A stretch of DNA of 64,000 bases, taken from Mariniblastus fucicola. Its GTDB lineage: Bacteria > Planctomycetota > Planctomycetia > Pirellulales > Pirellulaceae. Both the position numbers and the translations under genes were made by a program. Below, one piece after another: positions 54,409-63,609 of this stretch. How positions within the stretch are numbered: position 1 is the stretch's first letter; the number at the start of each line of letters is the position of its first letter. The stretch lies in NCBI RefSeq assembly GCF_008087665.1, contig NZ_CP042912.1, positions 5,270,001 through 5,334,000 on the forward strand. Reading direction: 5' to 3'. Below the pieces are notes generated by a model. The model made no database searches. It worked only from the letters and a program-made list of their open reading frames with translations, and had not been told where the DNA came from.

Positions 54409-55863
54409 TTATGCAATCAGTTCAGCGATCGGTTTGGCGCCTTCGACACCGACCAACCGCTGGTCGAGTCCACCATAAAAGTAGCTCAATCGATTCGGGT
54501 CCAAACCGAGCTGATTCAGAATCGTGGCGTGAATCCGCTTCACATGCATTCGCTTTTCTACCGCTCTGGCACCAAGTTCGTCGGTCTTCCCGAAGCTCAC
54601 GCCGCCTTTGACGCCGCCACCGGCCAGCCACATGGTGAATCCGTAAGCATTGTGGTCGCGGCCTGTCCCTTTTGCGTATTCCGCTGTCGGTTGTCGACCA
54701 AATTCGCCACCCCAAACGATCAACGTGTCTTCCAACATGCCGCGTTGTTTCAAATCCGTCAGCAAACCTGCAATCGGTTTATCCGTGGCTCCGGCGTGCA
54801 GCGTGTGGTTCTTTACGAGGTCGCCGTGAGCGTCCCAGTTGTGGTCATTATGAGCACCGCCGCTGTAGATTTGAATGTAACGGACGCCGCGTTCGACCAG
54901 ACGACGAGCCATTAAACACTGACGGCCGAAGTATTCTGTTTTCTTGTCGTCGAGTCCGTAAAGCTTGTGCGTGTCTTCGGTTTCGTCATTGATGTCGACG
55001 GCTTCCGGAGCAGTCGATTGCATACGATAGGCCAACTCGTAGCTGGCGATTCGCGCTGCAAGTTCAGAATTGCCCGGGTTCGTTGCCGCGTGGTCCTCGT
55101 TGTACTTGCGAAGCGTGTCGAGCATTTTTCGCTGGACTTCATCGCTGATGTGAGCCGGACGATTGAGGTCGAGAATCGGAGCTCCTTTGCTACGAACGAC
55201 AACGCCCTGATAGGTAGCCGGCATGTAGCCGCTCTGCCAGTTCTTGGGCCCGCTGATTGGTCCGCCGTTGTGGTCGAGCATCACAACAAAGCCCGGTAGA
55301 TCTTCGTTGACCGTTCCGAGTCCGTAGTTCACCCACGAACCGAGACACGGACTTCCGGATTGAATCTTTCCGGTGTTCATCTGCAGCATAGCCGAGCCGT
55401 GAATCGGCGAATCGGCAACCATGGAGTGCACGAAAGCCAGATCATCGACGTGCTGACCAAGATTCGGGAACAGATCGGAAACGTATTTTCCGCACTCGCC
55501 GTACTGCTTGAACTTCCAACGCGGTTCGACGATGCGGCCTTTGTTTTTATGTCCGCCACGACCAAACGTTTTCACGTCGATCGTTTTGTTATCCATCCCG
55601 TACATGTTTGGCTTGTAGTCGAACGTATCGATGTGACTCGGCCCGCCGTACATGTACAGAAAGATGACGGACTTGGCCTTGGCCGCGAAGTGTGGCTCTT
55701 TCGCGCGAAGCGGATTCTCCCAGTCGGTGACTCCGTCGGCTTTTTGAGTTTGTGCTGCCAGGAATTTCTGATCCAGCATTCCAGCCATCGCCAAACCGGT
55801 AAAGCCGCCTCCGGCTTGCCAGAGAAATTCACGCCGCGTCCGATTGCAGAAGTTTTTGCTCAT
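54409..55863 (-). CDS. DUF1501 exported protein (sulfatase-like fold)
   Basis: 484 residues from ATG 55863 (earlier in-frame codons lack a signal). A twin-arginine signal (NRTRREFLWQAGGGFTG) and DUF1501 landmarks follow: KSVIFLYMYGGPSHIDTFDYKP, AFVHSMVADSPIHGSAMLQMNTG, GSPCLGSWVNYGLG, VRYIQIYSGGAHNDHNWDAHG and WGGEFGRQPTAEYAKGTGRDHN. DUF1501 proteins are very numerous in planctomycetes, usually beside PSD1/Planctomycete cytochrome genes; that partner is not here. Exact activity is unknown. Folded export through Tat is likely. Confidence 0.92.
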   Translation of the reverse strand: MSKNFCNRTRREFLWQAGGGFTGLAMAGMLDQKFLAAQTQKADGVTDWENPLRAKEPHFAAKAKSVIFLYMYGGPSHIDTFDYKPNMYGMDNKTIDVKTFGRGGHKNKGRIVEPRWKFKQYGECGKYVSDLFPNLGQHVDDLAFVHSMVADSPIHGSAMLQMNTGKIQSGSPCLGSWVNYGLGTVNEDLPGFVVMLDHNGGPISGPKNWQSGYMPATYQGVVVRSKGAPILDLNRPAHISDEVQRKMLDTLRKYNEDHAATNPGNSELAARIASYELAYRMQSTAPEAVDINDETEDTHKLYGLDDKKTEYFGRQCLMARRLVERGVRYIQIYSGGAHNDHNWDAHGDLVKNHTLHAGATDKPIAGLLTDLKQRGMLEDTLIVWGGEFGRQPTAEYAKGTGRDHNAYGFTMWLAGGGVKGGVSFGKTDELGARAVEKRMHVKRIHATILNQLGLDPNRLSYFYGGLDQRLVGVEGAKPIAELIA

Positions 55864-56053
55864 AAGCTCAGTATATCCTGGTCGTTGAGGAATTTCCGAA
55901 TCTGGCACCTGAACACAGGTATCGACGGCGACCAAAATTGCCGGATGGCCGTCGCGCTCGGGTTAGCATTCCACTACAAGGCTACACGATTCGAGCGTTC
56001 ACGAACGGCCAATCCACCAACGTAATCGGCTCATTTCACTCCAGGCAACCGCT

Positions 56054-57307
56054 TTAGGCGGCATCGCGCGGCACGGTTTCCGCCAAGGTATCTTGAACGA
56101 TTGGAACGCTTTGCACACCCAAAGTCTCAAGGAGATATTCCGCAGCACGTTTGGTCGCGCCGGGTTTCGCGTATTGTCGCGCGAGACTTTCCAGCTGCTG
56201 CACATTCTCATCCATTGACTCAGGATTTGAGAGCCAGTTGACAACATTGTTAGCCATTCGATCGGCCGGGGAGCCCGTTGTCATGTACTCGGGCATCACC
56301 ACTTGATCAACGTCCGGATTCGACGGCGCCCAAGTCCGTTTTCGGATGTCATCGGTGGCCATCAGGTTGGTCAACGTAATAAATTGAGTCCGCATCAGGA
56401 TCGATTGGGCGACCATATACATCCATTTCAGCTTGTACACGATCACGGTCGGCTTGCGGTGATAGAGCAGCTCCAGCGAGACCGATCCGCTGCAGGCCAT
56501 GCAAACCGTCGCGGCCTTCATCAACTCCGGCGTGCGATCGGAGTACAGTTTGATGTTCGCCGAGGCGTCGTCGCGCTGATCCAGCATCGTCTGGGCGGCT
56601 GCGAGATGTTCGTCTTTGTAGCAGGCGATCGCGAACGAAGTATCCGGTTGCTGGACCGCGATTCGATCAGCGGCTTCGATCAGAATCGGCAAGTTGTTTT
56701 CAACTTCCTGGTCGCGTGATCCGGGCAGCAACAAAACCAGTTTCTTCTTGCCCAGCATCAGTTCCGTGCCGGCCTCTTTGAGAAACTGCAAATCCCAGGA
56801 CTGCGATTGCAGTTGATCAAAGTACGGATGGCCAACATAGGTGGCTTTGCATTTACGGTCTTCGAACCATTTCTTCTCAAACGGCAACTTGCAGAGCACG
56901 TGGTCGACATACTTGCGGATCTTCCGGACTCGCCATGGCGCCCAAGCCCAAACCTGCGGCACGCCGTAGTAGTAAACCGGGATGCCGCGAGCTTTGGCTT
57001 TTTTGGCGATGTGCCAGTTGAAGCCCGGATAGTCGATCAGCACGACAGCGTCGACTTTGTTGTTCGCGAAGTAGTCGTCTGCCTGATCGACGAGCCCAAA
57101 AAAGAACCGCAAGTTGGCGATGACTTTGCTGAGAAACATGACGGCCATCTGCGTCAGATCGTAGATCAGCTCGCAGCCGGCAGCTTTCATTTTTGGTCCG
57201 CCAAAGCCGACGAATTCGAAGTCAGGATTGGCGTCACGCAGGTGGCGAATCAGGTTCGACCCGTGGAGGTCGCCGCTTGGTTCGCCGACTGAAAAAAAGA
57301 TTCGCAT
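56054..57307 (-). CDS. lpxB: Lipid-A-disaccharide synthase
   Basis: 417 residues from ATG 57307; the frame runs 30 bases further but without a good start. It begins MRIFFSVGEPSGDLHGSNLIR, typical for LpxB, and has VDAVVLIDYPGFNWHIAKKAK, YYGVPQVWAWAPWRVRKI, CKLPFEKKWFEDRK, the LLLPGSRDQEVENNLP segment and ACSGSVSLELLYHRKPTVIVYK. It joins UDP-diacylglucosamine with lipid X to make the lipid A disaccharide, at the inner membrane. This supports a Gram-negative-type envelope with lipid A. Other lpx genes are elsewhere. Confidence 0.95.
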   Translation of the reverse strand: MRIFFSVGEPSGDLHGSNLIRHLRDANPDFEFVGFGGPKMKAAGCELIYDLTQMAVMFLSKVIANLRFFFGLVDQADDYFANNKVDAVVLIDYPGFNWHIAKKAKARGIPVYYYGVPQVWAWAPWRVRKIRKYVDHVLCKLPFEKKWFEDRKCKATYVGHPYFDQLQSQSWDLQFLKEAGTELMLGKKKLVLLLPGSRDQEVENNLPILIEAADRIAVQQPDTSFAIACYKDEHLAAAQTMLDQRDDASANIKLYSDRTPELMKAATVCMACSGSVSLELLYHRKPTVIVYKLKWMYMVAQSILMRTQFITLTNLMATDDIRKRTWAPSNPDVDQVVMPEYMTTGSPADRMANNVVNWLSNPESMDENVQQLESLARQYAKPGATKRAAEYLLETLGVQSVPIVQDTLAETVPRDAA

Positions 57308-57534
57308 GGTTGTCCGTTGTGTTCGTCCTTGAAGCACGGAGTATGACCGGATTGGCCAGAAGCAGGAACGCGAGTTTTGATGTCATATCGAGAGATGTGT
57401 GTAAGCCGCATCACGATGATTTTCATCTTCGGATTACAGAACAAAACGCGACTGGCACGGCGATCCTTACCGTGCGAGCCTGGCGTTTTGATGCAACGCA
57501 CAGTGAAATCACCGTGCGACGAATGACAGCATTT

Positions 57535-58347
57535 CTACTTTTTCGCGAAGCCTTTTTCGAACAGCTTTGATCCGAAAACAAGTTCGCGTTTTGCTTCGTC
57601 GGTGGATGCCGACTCGACTTTGCCTTTGCAGTTCTGGCAGCAGAACGCAACTTTGACGCCGTCGATCTCAACGGATTGCTCTTCATCAATGTCGCCGCCA
57701 GAAATTGGGCAGGCCGTTTGCTTGAACTGGCCAGTTTTAACAAGCTGATGATTTGCCATCGACTCATACTTTGCCGGCTCCTCGTTCCACTTCTTCACGC
57801 AACCAGGGCAGCAAAAGAAAACCTTGCCTTTGCGGTGCTCGACAACTTTGTCTTCCTTGACGCCCTTCTTTGGCATCATGAAACACTTCACATCCTTCAG
57901 GTCGTACGAAGGCTTCTTTTCGAAAGACTTCTCAAACGTTTCGTTCGCGAAAACAAGCTCACGTTTTTCTTCCTCAGTGGCGGCTGTTTCGACCTTTGCC
58001 TTGCACTTGCCGCAACAGAAAAACACTTCCGTGCCGCCGACTTTGCACGATTGCTCTTCGCTGATGTCGCCACCAGAAACGGGGCAGGCTGTCTGATTGA
58101 ACTGGCCAGTTTGAACCAACTGATGATTCGCGAGAACGGCGAACTTGCTTGAGTCCTTATTGAACGTTTCCACGCAATGATCACAGCACAAAAAGACTTT
58201 GCCGCCACGATAATCCGCTGCCGCCTCTGCTTTGGCGGGCTTGCCGGCAACGATGCACTTGGCGTCTTCCGGTAATTCCTGAGCCTGAACAAAACCGGTA
58301 AACAGGAGGGCTGCCAAAGCGGCAAAAGAGAGCATTTTCTGGTACAT
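57535..58347 (-). CDS. Exported protein with two duplicated Cys-pair (YHS/TRASH-like) modules
   Basis: 270 residues. A signal peptide (KMLSFAALAALLFTGFVQA) precedes four Cys-rich segments: VFLCCDHC (C54, C55, C58), VFFCCGKC (C111, C112, C115), VFFCCPGC (C179, C180, C183) and VAFCCQNC (C236, C237, C240). The second half repeats the first with a period near 125 residues, including NHQLVxTGQFxQTACPxSGGDI in both. This indicates an internal duplication of a pair of TRASH/YHS-type units, likely metal-binding in the periplasm. The metal is not known. Confidence 0.82.
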   Translation of the reverse strand: MYQKMLSFAALAALLFTGFVQAQELPEDAKCIVAGKPAKAEAAADYRGGKVFLCCDHCVETFNKDSSKFAVLANHQLVQTGQFNQTACPVSGGDISEEQSCKVGGTEVFFCCGKCKAKVETAATEEEKRELVFANETFEKSFEKKPSYDLKDVKCFMMPKKGVKEDKVVEHRKGKVFFCCPGCVKKWNEEPAKYESMANHQLVKTGQFKQTACPISGGDIDEEQSVEIDGVKVAFCCQNCKGKVESASTDEAKRELVFGSKLFEKGFAKK

Positions 58348-58445
58348 GATTTTACTTTCAATAACTGGTCATCTGACCTGGACGTGGATTGTCTATTGTC
58401 CGCAACGGTGCTAATCAATGTCAAGAGAAATCGCAGCGACAAGAA

Positions 58446-59771
58446 TCATGCATGCGAGCCGTTGGACGCCTGTTTTCGTGGCTCATCAAGCCGAAAACTG
58501 ACCGCCAAGCCGATCAACAAAAACACGACCACGGTTAAAAACACGGCCTCGAATCCGACGATATCGACCAAAGCCCCAAAAATCAGCGACGTGGCAAACA
58601 CCGGAATCGAAATGAACAGCCCCAGTGTGCTGAGGTACAGCGGATGTTTCGCCCGATCGGTCACTTCGAGCGTGTAATTCGTCAGGAACCGAGCCACGAT
58701 CGGCGTTAGCCCCAACAGAAAGAACACGAACGGATACATCATTCGGCCAAAGTCTCCTGACCAACTGAGGACTAAACCGAGTACCGGCGTGACGGACAAC
58801 AGGAACATCAGAATCTGCAACACAATCCGGTTGCCGAACCGATCCGCCAGCCAACCCATCGGTAACGTGATCAGCGACACGCCGATATGCTGCGCAATGA
58901 CCCACGGAATCAGCGAGCGAAAACTGACTTCCAGGCGTTCGCGTGCCAGCGTCTGATAGTGCGGCGTCAGCACCACGCACATGCCAAACATTCCGGCAAC
59001 GATCATCAAACGACGAAAGTTCGCGTCGTGGACGACCAACTTCAACGATGACTTGATCATGTGCATCGAATTTTTGACGGTCTCCGATTCCGTGTCTTTG
59101 TCTTCCACCAGCACCAACGCAGTCAGGCTGGCGATAAAGAACGCGATTCCGGTGAACCCAAACACGTACTCAAACTTTCCCGTGTCCGCACTCATCCAGG
59201 TCCGCAAAAAATACCAGGCACAGAAGATCGCGATCAGTCCGCCGACCGTGCTGCCTGCTGCTGCGAGGCGTCCGCGAACCGAAGTCCCAACCAGTTTGCC
59301 GATTAGCGTATTGAGCAACAATTGCGACACGCCGGTCATCAAAAAGAAGAACGTGTAGATGATCAAAAACACAAACGGCAACGCGTAGAAATCGCCCTGA
59401 GTTTGGTACCAGATCAACGAGAGTGCCATAAAGGACGCACCCATGCAGAACGTGGTCGCGGCGAGAGCATATTTCTTGTTGGGCAGGTTCGTGATCCGCT
59501 GTGACAGCAGCAGCGGAGGGATGCTTTGTCCGAACCGGTTCAGCATCGGCAAACAGCCTCGCAACCAGCCGCTTCCGCCGATGATGTCCAGAAACGCCGG
59601 CATGATGACGCTCTCGGTTTTGAAGATCCAGCCAACACGGAGCGCGATTTGGTACAGTGCCAGGCTGATGAAGTTGCTGCCGCGACCGAATTCCTGCGTT
59701 TCCTCGGCTTGCGATGGCCGCGAAGGGATTGGGGGTGCTGGAGGTAAATTGTGCGGATTGCGGGCGTTCAT
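58446..59771 (-). CDS. MFS-type membrane transporter
   Basis: 441 residues from ATG 59771. About twelve hydrophobic helices, with the MFS-type loop motifs WLADRFGNRIV and RGRLAAAGSTVGG. The start LALYQIALRVGWIFKTESVIMPAFLD and the late VEVTDRAKHPLYLSTL-like segment (here EVTDRAKHPLYLS) resemble planctomycete MFS proteins of unknown substrate. The N-terminal ~30 residues are Pro-rich and cytoplasmic. The gene reads away from the epimerase gene, with starts 83 bases apart. Confidence 0.85.
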   Translation of the reverse strand: MNARNPHNLPPAPPIPSRPSQAEETQEFGRGSNFISLALYQIALRVGWIFKTESVIMPAFLDIIGGSGWLRGCLPMLNRFGQSIPPLLLSQRITNLPNKKYALAATTFCMGASFMALSLIWYQTQGDFYALPFVFLIIYTFFFLMTGVSQLLLNTLIGKLVGTSVRGRLAAAGSTVGGLIAIFCAWYFLRTWMSADTGKFEYVFGFTGIAFFIASLTALVLVEDKDTESETVKNSMHMIKSSLKLVVHDANFRRLMIVAGMFGMCVVLTPHYQTLARERLEVSFRSLIPWVIAQHIGVSLITLPMGWLADRFGNRIVLQILMFLLSVTPVLGLVLSWSGDFGRMMYPFVFFLLGLTPIVARFLTNYTLEVTDRAKHPLYLSTLGLFISIPVFATSLIFGALVDIVGFEAVFLTVVVFLLIGLAVSFRLDEPRKQASNGSHA

Positions 59772-59854
59772 CGCCGGATTGTAGGTCCGATCGATTTCCA
59801 CGCGAAGCGCTGATATCTTTTTGGTTCACTCCTTTACGTTCGAGCAAATTGCTG

Positions 59855-60649
59855 ATGCTGCAACTCAAAAAAGGCCTGCGGCTTGAATGCCTCCGCCAAC
59901 CGTTTCGACAGGCACTTCAAACCGCTGCGCAAATCGGCGCCGACGCGATTGAAGTCAACGGCCGAACTGAAATTAAACCTCGCGACATGACCCGCACGGC
60001 GGTGCGACATTTGCGCAAGATGCTGGCAGATTATCGCCTGAAGATTTCCGCTGTGAATTTTCCGACCAGGGCAGGGTACGGGTCGCTGGACCTGCTGGAG
60101 CAAAAAATCGAAGGCACCAAGGCCGCGATGACGATGGCTTATGAACTCGGTTGCAACGTGGTCGTCAACGACGTCGGAGCGATCCCGGATGACCGTGAAT
60201 CTCCAACCTGGCAAACCATGACGGAGGCTCTGGCGGACATCGGCTTTCATGGGCAACGCTGCGGAGCGTGGCTGGCGGCCAAGACATCGCCCAATTCGGG
60301 GGACGGATCGCGGCTGAAAGAGCTGATTGACTTTCTTCCGGTGCAATCATTGTTCGTAGATTTCGATCCCGCCAGTTTTGTGCTGGCCGAACAGTCCGCG
60401 ACGGGCGCGATGGAGATTTTGGCTGAGCACGTCGTAAACTTTCGGGCTCGCGACGCGGTACGGGATTTTTCGCTCGGTCGCGGCGTGGAGGTTGAACTTG
60501 GCCGCGGAAGCATCGACTGGGCGGCGCTGCTGGGAACACTGGAGCAGAAAAACTATGCGGGCTATATCACGATCGATCGTGACGCCGAATCCGACCCGGT
60601 GTCGCAATGCGCTCAAGGATTGGAATACCTCTCCAACCTGTTCGAGTGA
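59855..60649 (+). CDS. Sugar-phosphate isomerase/epimerase-like TIM-barrel protein
   Basis: 264 residues from ATG 59855; a longer frame to 59714 overlaps the MFS gene and lacks a start with ribosome-binding site. The fold is a xylose isomerase-like barrel: ALQTAAQIGADAIEVNG, GCNVVVNDVGAIPD, SLFVDFDPASFVL, GVEVELGRGSIDWAALLGTLEQKNYAGYITID. The metal-binding residues usual for the family (Glu, Asp, His, Glu) are only partly seen: the late YITID aspartate and VDFDP are present. Activity and substrate are uncertain. Confidence 0.8.
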   Translation: MLQLKKGLRLECLRQPFRQALQTAAQIGADAIEVNGRTEIKPRDMTRTAVRHLRKMLADYRLKISAVNFPTRAGYGSLDLLEQKIEGTKAAMTMAYELGCNVVVNDVGAIPDDRESPTWQTMTEALADIGFHGQRCGAWLAAKTSPNSGDGSRLKELIDFLPVQSLFVDFDPASFVLAEQSATGAMEILAEHVVNFRARDAVRDFSLGRGVEVELGRGSIDWAALLGTLEQKNYAGYITIDRDAESDPVSQCAQGLEYLSNLFE

Positions 60650-60769
60650 CCATTTGATGAAACCATTAAAGCGTGAAGCTCTTAAAAGCATCACTCCGTA
60701 ACGGCACGTCCACGTCATATGAAATCGGCAGCCTCTCTTTAGCAAGTCGACTGACGGCTTTGACCAGGA

Positions 60770-61339
60770 TCAAGGCAAAGCGATCGCTTCATTGGATTGC
60801 GTGATTCGCATTCTCGCAGCCGCCTCTTCTTCTTTTTCGACTTTGGATTCAATCTTGTCGACGCCAGCGGCAGTGATCGACAACGTGCCGCTTTCCTCGC
60901 GGTTGAGCCAGCCTTTTTCGCGAAAGTACCAGATGTGAAAGTCAAGCACTTCGGTTGGCAACCCCATCATCTCTTCGAGCGTTGAAACTCCAATGCCGGG
61001 ACTGTTCATATTGCGGCGGCGTTGTGCGTAGAACAGCGTCAGTAGACGATGACGATCTGCAGTATCGCTCGACGCGTGCCCTGCCTCGCGGATGATCTCT
61101 GACTGTTCGCTTTTGAAAGACTCGAATTTCGCATCATAGGCCGCGCGCTTTTCCGGATCGCGCAGCGTCTCGTAGGCTTCTACAATTTCGGTGAAGCGAA
61201 GTCGATCTCCCTGTTCACTGCAGTCAGGATGAAAGCGTTTTGCAAGGAATCGAAACGTGCGTTCTATTGTTTCAAAACTCGCATTGCAGCTGGCTTCGAG
61301 CGTTTCGTAGTAATCGACAAAGTCTTGATCAGTGCTCAC
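60770..61339 (-). CDS. J-domain protein with C-terminal winged-helix-like domain
   Basis: 189 residues from GTG 61339. J-domain in the first ~70 residues: DYYETLEASCNAS, FLAKRFHPD with the HPD tripeptide at 37-39, and YETLRDPEKRAAYDAKF. There is no Gly-rich or Cys-rich zinc region, so it is a type III J protein that would stimulate a DnaK. The C-terminal part (ISTLEEMMGLPTEVLDFHIWYFREKGW, LSITAAGVDKIESKV) resembles a winged helix. The partner chaperone is not in the window. Confidence 0.85.
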   Translation of the reverse strand: MSTDQDFVDYYETLEASCNASFETIERTFRFLAKRFHPDCSEQGDRLRFTEIVEAYETLRDPEKRAAYDAKFESFKSEQSEIIREAGHASSDTADRHRLLTLFYAQRRRNMNSPGIGVSTLEEMMGLPTEVLDFHIWYFREKGWLNREESGTLSITAAGVDKIESKVEKEEEAAARMRITQSNEAIALP

Positions 61340-61547
61340 AGGAACTCTTTCTTCTAGTGCAGTCAGGATAGGCGGGAATTGAAGGAAGGAGGGTTCTGCA
61401 AGGCTAGGTCGGCCGTAATGCGAACTCCCTATTCACCGAAAATCTGAAAGTCCCTTTGCTGCCCAGCCGTCGGGTCGATTGCTCTGTAACAGTTGCAACG
61501 GTTAACGCTTCGGTTGCATGTGGGTGTGAACCTTTTCAAAGGCCTAT

Positions 61548-62771
61548 CTATTTAAAATCACGCACGACCCATTGGCGGGCTTGCTCCTGCGACGTCAGTT
61601 TTCCATCAAGCTGCAAAGCTCTGGTCTGACTGAGAATTAATTTGAATTGAGGCCCGGGAACAATTCCCAGTTCCATCAGATCGTCGCCTCGCAACAATGG
61701 CGGCGGGTCAAGAACGCCGTCGGCCAGCTGCAGTTTTTGTCGGCACAATTCCAACGATGACTTTGCCAACGCGGAATTGGAACACAGGCCGGATTCGATC
61801 AATCCGTGTAGCAACTGCACCGCACAAGACGCGTGCCCGGACATGAGACGTGGCTGAAGTTCCGACCAGGCCATCGTGTCAGCCGCCGAGAGCAAATCAA
61901 TGTTGGCCAGCAGCCAGTTCGCCCTCGCGACTTCCTCGTTCTTGAGCCGCCAGGGGTCTTGAAAGTTCTCTGCGTTGACACCGGTGCCATACAGCAGTGC
62001 GGCGAGCGTTGTCGAAAACCCAGCGTCGAGGTTCTCCAACAGTTTGATCTTCGTCAGCCAGTCAAAATCGCCCAGCCGATCACCCGGCAGGACCTGCTCC
62101 CAAAGGCCGGACTCGACCAACAAACGAAGTGCTCTGGCCTTTCCGCGATGGCCAAGCATGCGTCGAAGCTCTGAACCAATACGTTCCGGGCTGACGGCTT
62201 CGATATCCTGGGCACGCATCTGAATCGCCCGCATTGTCGCGGGCTCGATAGCGAATTCATACGTTGCGGCAAATCGAACACCACGCAGCATCCGCAGTCT
62301 GTCTTCCTCGATTCGTTGATTTGCGACACCGATCGCGCGGATTATTTTTCGCTGCAGATCTTCCTGCCCTCCAACGTAGTCGATCACCTCTTCGGCAATT
62401 GGATCAAAGAACATGCCGTTGATCGTAAAGTCTCTTCGAATAGCGTCTTCTTTTGCGTCAGTGAACTCCACGGAGTCCGGATGGCGTCCATCGCTGTAGC
62501 CGCCATCGCGTCGGAAGGTTGCGACTTCGATGTTGCCGGCTGACTTGGGTCCGATGACCGTAATGACACCGAAAGACTTACCAATCGCCAATGTTTTCTT
62601 CACACCAAACAGCTGCTGTACCTCGTCTGGATTTGCCGAAGTGGCCACGTCAAAGTCTTTGGGCTCAATTTTCAGCAAATTGTCCCTTACGCATCCGCCT
62701 GCCCAAAGCGACTGGAATCCGGCACTTTGCAGCCTTTCTACAACCTGAATTGCCAGTTGGCGAGCTGTCAT
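61548..62771 (-). CDS. CCA tRNA nucleotidyltransferase / poly(A) polymerase family enzyme
   Basis: 407 residues from ATG 62771. The class II nucleotidyltransferase head has GGCVRD (25-30), DFDVAT with D39 and D41, and RRDFTINGMFFDP, followed by EEDRLRMLRGVRFAATY and a C-terminal helical body. The order of motifs fits the bacterial CCA-adding/PcnB type; which of the two activities it has is not decided here. tRNA-Leu in the window lacks an encoded CCA, consistent with a need for CCA addition. No HD domain is visible. Confidence 0.85.
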   Translation of the reverse strand: MTARQLAIQVVERLQSAGFQSLWAGGCVRDNLLKIEPKDFDVATSANPDEVQQLFGVKKTLAIGKSFGVITVIGPKSAGNIEVATFRRDGGYSDGRHPDSVEFTDAKEDAIRRDFTINGMFFDPIAEEVIDYVGGQEDLQRKIIRAIGVANQRIEEDRLRMLRGVRFAATYEFAIEPATMRAIQMRAQDIEAVSPERIGSELRRMLGHRGKARALRLLVESGLWEQVLPGDRLGDFDWLTKIKLLENLDAGFSTTLAALLYGTGVNAENFQDPWRLKNEEVARANWLLANIDLLSAADTMAWSELQPRLMSGHASCAVQLLHGLIESGLCSNSALAKSSLELCRQKLQLADGVLDPPPLLRGDDLMELGIVPGPQFKLILSQTRALQLDGKLTSQEQARQWVVRDFK

Positions 62772-62949
62772 AACTGATCCAAATAGAGGTGATAATTTCA
62801 ATGCAATTGAATGTTTTTTTTTGTTACAAAATCTACTTGACTGCGATTCATATCATATAGTTTACGCAACCACTTCCAGACCATTCGCAAGTCAGACGTC
62901 AGCACCTTGCCTGGTCGCCCTCATCTCATCAGGAACGGACGAGTAGCGA

Positions 62950-63348
62950 ATGCCTTCGGAGCGAAAAGATCAAAACGACGAAAGTAAGCCGTCAGAAGGA
63001 GAGGCGCCCGAGTCGACAAAGCTTGCTTCCGAGATCAGTGTTCACGATACCAAAAAACTTCTGGAGTCTGAGACCGCGATGCTTTTGGTGGATTGTCGCG
63101 AGCCTCAAGAGCATGCCATTGCGCGAATTGCAGGTTCGGTTCTGATTCCGATGGATGAGTTGCCGGAACAGGTTTCAAGACTGGAGCCATTTCGAAGTGA
63201 ACGGATTATCATTTACTGCCACCACGGAGGCCGTAGTTTGAGGGTCGTCAACTGGTTGCGAAACCACGGATTCAACACGGCCCAAAACATGACCGGCGGT
63301 ATCGCGTATTGGAGCCAGGAAATCGACCCCGATGTTCCAGTATATTGA
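62950..63348 (+). CDS. Rhodanese-domain protein
   Basis: 132 residues. A hydrophilic N-terminal ~25 residues (NDESKPSEGEAPESTKLAS) precedes a single rhodanese domain: VHDTKKLLESETAMLLVDCREPQEH, ARIAGSVLIPMDELP, and the active-site Cys90 in YCHHGGRS. It ends with FNTAQNMTGGIAYWSQEID. The loop CHHGGR is of the size seen in sulfur-transfer members. The physiological sulfur acceptor is unknown. Confidence 0.9.
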   Translation: MPSERKDQNDESKPSEGEAPESTKLASEISVHDTKKLLESETAMLLVDCREPQEHAIARIAGSVLIPMDELPEQVSRLEPFRSERIIIYCHHGGRSLRVVNWLRNHGFNTAQNMTGGIAYWSQEIDPDVPVY

Positions 63349-63459
63349 CCTGCAAACGGATCGTAGCCGGCCTGATTTGACCATTCGTGTCACCGACAGC
63401 CTGTTTTCTGCTTTTACCCGGCGATTGCAGTCACCTCCGACATTGTAAAAGAGAACGGG

Positions 63460-63488
63460 TTGCGGATGAGGTTCGTTATTCGTATCAT
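63460..63488 (+). promoter_or_regulatory. Candidate promoter of tRNA-Leu
   Basis: TTGCGG (63460-63465) and TATCAT (63483-63488) with 17-base spacing, 37 bases before the tRNA. The -35 match is weak and the -10 is good. It is offered as the best candidate only. Confidence 0.35.
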
Positions 63489-63525
63489 TTCGTCTCGATT
63501 ATGGGCTCTGTGCTCATGACTGCCT

Positions 63526-63609
63526 GCGGATGTGGCGGAATTGGCAGACGCGCTGGCTTCAGGTGCCAGTGGGGGCAACCCCGTGGAGGTTCAAATCCTC
63601 TCATCCGCA
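63526..63609 (+). tRNA. tRNA-Leu (anticodon CAG)
   Basis: 84 bases. Acceptor stem GCGGATG pairs with CATCCGC, discriminator A at 63609, and no CCA is encoded. The anticodon arm is CTGGC-TTCAGGT-GCCAG, giving anticodon CAG, which reads CUG. A long variable arm (GTGGGGGCAACCCCGT) follows, as expected for Leu, and the T arm is GAGG-TTCAAAT-CCTC. The D arm has the usual GCGGAATTGGCAGACGC. Confidence 0.96.

Noticed and set aside
59714-59854. Upstream extension of the TIM-barrel epimerase frame
   Set aside because: It overlaps the divergent MFS gene start and lacks a ribosome-binding site; the ATG at 59855 is more probable.
63526-63609. tRNA-Leu as a proven attachment site
   Set aside because: No copy of the tRNA 3' end was found downstream within the window, and the following gene is cut off, so an integrated element cannot be supported.
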